Assembly: GCF_016462955.1 (NCBI RefSeq)
Contig: NZ_JAEMSD010000004.1
Location: 19,745-54,961, forward strand
Direction of reading: 5' to 3'
From: Bradyrhizobium sp.
GTDB lineage: Bacteria > Pseudomonadota > Alphaproteobacteria > Rhizobiales > Xanthobacteraceae
Length of the DNA: 35,217 nt
Part shown: piece by piece, positions 33,083 through 35,217 of the stretch
Position numbering within the stretch: position 1 is the first letter of the stretch
Layout of the letters: every line of letters begins with the position of its first letter
The notes under the pieces: generated by a model
Database searches by the model: none
Seen by the model: only the letters and a program-made list of their open reading frames with translations
What the model was told of the DNA's origin: nothing
Position numbers and translations under genes: made by a program

Positions 33083-35217
33083 TCCGGTTGCTCCTCGAAT
33101 ACGCCGTGGTGTGGCTTGCCGTCATTGCCCTTGCGCAGCCAGGCGAAGAGATAGGGCACGATCAGCAATGTGGTCGGCGTCGCGAACAGCAGCCCGCCAA
33201 TGACGGCGCGCGCGAGAGCTGCGTTCTGCTCCTCGCCCGGGCCTCCGATCGCCATCGGGATCATGCCGACGATCATGGCTGCGGCCGTCATGAGCACAGG
33301 ACGCATTCGGGTGCGGCCCGCACTCAATGCGGCCTCGAACGCGGTGTGCCCGTTCAATTGCGCGTCGCGCGCAAAGGTCACGAGCAGGATCGAGTTTGCC
33401 GACGCGACCCCGACCGCCATGATCGCGCCCATCAGCGAAGGCACGTTCAGGGTCGTTCCCGTGATGAACAGCATCGTCACGATGCCGCAAAGGGTCGCTG
33501 GCAGCGCCAAGACGACGACGAACGGGTCGCCGAAGTTCTGGTAGTTCACGACCATCAGGAGATAGACAAGGATGGCGGCAAACAGCAGCCCGATCCCGAG
33601 GTCGCGGAACGATTGATGCATGCTCTGAATCTGTCCGAGGACCTGGATCGAGTTTCCCGGCTGCAACTGCTTCTGAAACGTCGACGTGACCTTGTCGATA
33701 TCGGCCGAGACGCTGCCGAGATCGCGCCCTTGCACGCTCGCATAGACGTCGAACACCGGCTGGACGTTGGCCTGGTTCAAATTGGTCGGCACAGATCCCC
33801 GTTTGAAGGTCGCGACGTTGCTGAGCAGGCCCGGGACCGTCTGCCCGCTTGCAGCCATCGAAGCCGACACCGGGGTGTTCTCCAGCGCGTTGAGTGAGTT
33901 GGCCCGGTACTCCGGCGTCTGAACGGCCAGGTAATAGGGGATCCCCGACGTCGGGTCGGTCCAGAAATTCGGCGAGACCTGGGCAGACGAACTGAGGCTG
34001 ACATTGATGTTGGTCGCCACCGTGCTGGCATTGAGTCCCAGCTGCGCGGCCCTCGTGCGGTCGATGTCGGCGTAGAATGCGGGAGCGTCGACCTCCTGCT
34101 GGAGATGGGCATCGACGATCCCGGGAATTGCCGCCAGGCTCTTCTGCAGCTCCTTCGCCACCGACAGATTGTTGGTGCCGTAACCGACGGTACGAACATC
34201 GATCTGCGCCGGCAGGCCAAAATTCAGGATCTGGGTGACGATATCCGCGGACTGGAAATAGAAGACGTCCTCCGGGAATGCCGCCGGCAGAACCTGGCGC
34301 AGCTTCTTGACGTAGTCCGCGGTCGGCCTGTGGCCGTCCTTGAGCGATATGAGGATCGTGCCGTCGTTCACACCGATCGTCGAACCGTCGGTGAACGCCA
34401 GATTGTACGGACGCGCAGGCAGCCCGATATTGTCGACGATCAGCCCGCGATCGCGATCCGGAATGACTTCGCGGATCTTGTCCTCGACCGCCTGGAAGAT
34501 CGCCTCGGTGCGCTCGATGCGGGTCCCGGCAGGCGCACGAACATGCAGCTGGATCTGGCCACCGTCGATCAGGGGGTAGAAGTCCCTGCCCACATAGACA
34601 AACATCACCGCTCCGAGCGCCAACACCAGGGCGGCGACGGCCGGCACGATGCTCCGACGCCGGAGCACCGTCGTCAAAAGCGCAGAATAACCGTCGCGCA
34701 CGCGCTCGAAGCCGCGCTCGAACGCCGCCGAAGCGCGCGAGAACACGCCGGACGGGCTTTCGCCCGCACCATGACGGCGCTCGCTCTTCAGCAGCAGACC
34801 GATTGTGATCGGCGTGAGCGTCCGCGACAGAGCGTAGGAGGCCAGCATGGCAAACACCACCGCGAGGCCGAGCGGCGTGAAGAGGTATTTGGCCGGTCCT
34901 TCGAGAAATACGACCGAGGTGAACACACAACTGATGGCGAGCGTCGAGACCAGTGTCGGAACGGCGATCTCGGCCGCACCGTGCAGGGTCGCCTCCGACA
35001 GCGGCATGCCCTCTTCGGTCCAGAGCCGATGGGTGTTCTCGATCGTCACCGTCGAATCGTCGACCAGGATGCCCACCGCGAGCGCCAGCCCGCCCAGCGT
35101 CATCGTGTTGAGGGTCTCGCCCAGGAAATGCAGAACGATGAGCGAGGACAACATCGCAAGCGGGATCGAGATCAGGACCACGAGCGTCGACCGCCACGAC
35201 CCCAGAAACATCAGGAT
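33079..35217 (-). CDS. RND efflux permease subunit (AcrB/HAE1-like), 5' end beyond window
   Basis: LGGLALAVGILVDDSTVTIENTHRL...LMGAIMAVGVASANSILLVTFARD...RTRMRPVLMTAAAMIVGMIPMAIGGPGEEQNAALARAVIGGLLFATPTTLLIVPYLFAWL; open to the window edge; overlaps the adaptor gene start by 4 nt. Confidence 0.93.
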   Translation of the reverse strand: MLMFLGSWRSTLVVLISIPLAMLSSLIVLHFLGETLNTMTLGGLALAVGILVDDSTVTIENTHRLWTEEGMPLSEATLHGAAEIAVPTLVSTLAISCVFTSVVFLEGPAKYLFTPLGLAVVFAMLASYALSRTLTPITIGLLLKSERRHGAGESPSGVFSRASAAFERGFERVRDGYSALLTTVLRRRSIVPAVAALVLALGAVMFVYVGRDFYPLIDGGQIQLHVRAPAGTRIERTEAIFQAVEDKIREVIPDRDRGLIVDNIGLPARPYNLAFTDGSTIGVNDGTILISLKDGHRPTADYVKKLRQVLPAAFPEDVFYFQSADIVTQILNFGLPAQIDVRTVGYGTNNLSVAKELQKSLAAIPGIVDAHLQQEVDAPAFYADIDRTRAAQLGLNASTVATNINVSLSSSAQVSPNFWTDPTSGIPYYLAVQTPEYRANSLNALENTPVSASMAASGQTVPGLLSNVATFKRGSVPTNLNQANVQPVFDVYASVQGRDLGSVSADIDKVTSTFQKQLQPGNSIQVLGQIQSMHQSFRDLGIGLLFAAILVYLLMVVNYQNFGDPFVVVLALPATLCGIVTMLFITGTTLNVPSLMGAIMAVGVASANSILLVTFARDAQLNGHTAFEAALSAGRTRMRPVLMTAAAMIVGMIPMAIGGPGEEQNAALARAVIGGLLFATPTTLLIVPYLFAWLRKGNDGKPHHGVFEEQPE

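Noticed and set aside
33122-35197. 691-aa minus-strand ORF
   Set aside because: Alternate frame of the RND permease with Arg/Gly/Pro-rich shadow composition.
1-35217. CRISPR array, rRNA or intact insertion sequence
   Set aside because: No regularly spaced long repeats, rRNA-like sequence or intact transposase found by eye.

Overview
Window from an alphaproteobacterium, Bradyrhizobium-like by gene content (inference; no search was run). Left part (1-9.8 kb): 5' end of a Cache-type sensor kinase (missed by the ORF track because it begins with GTG and runs off the window), a Crp/Fnr regulator, a three-gene small-protein cassette with two DUF5985-like proteins, a BA14K-family protein, a small CxxC protein, a membrane-anchored GT20 (trehalose-6-phosphate synthase-like) enzyme with an N-terminal periplasmic domain, and a membrane PQQ-dependent glucose/quinate/shikimate-type dehydrogenase. 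Middle part (10.2-29.5 kb): an accessory catabolic-looking island with a cupin, IorA/IorB-type molybdenum hydroxylase, two crotonases, three Asp-nucleophile alpha/beta hydrolases (most with Tat or Sec signals), a VOC protein, an orphan HisKA_2/HWE kinase, a 1000-aa winged-helix/STAND ATPase regulator, an isochorismatase-like hydrolase, an MFS transporter, a tautomerase, an SDR and a LysR regulator. Right part: a decayed integrase C-terminus next to a truncated tRNA-Lys 3' fragment (an att-like scar), small secreted proteins, and an RND efflux adaptor plus permease running off the window. The strongest new observation is a family of five intergenic direct-repeat operators (TAAC-N6-TAAC, often in three 10-bp-phased copies, consensus about TAAC-AACGCN-TAACGAGC). 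They sit upstream of every apparent transcription unit from about 10.2 to 25.9 kb, which suggests an undescribed regulon, plausibly controlled by the OmpR-type winged-helix STAND regulator inside the island.
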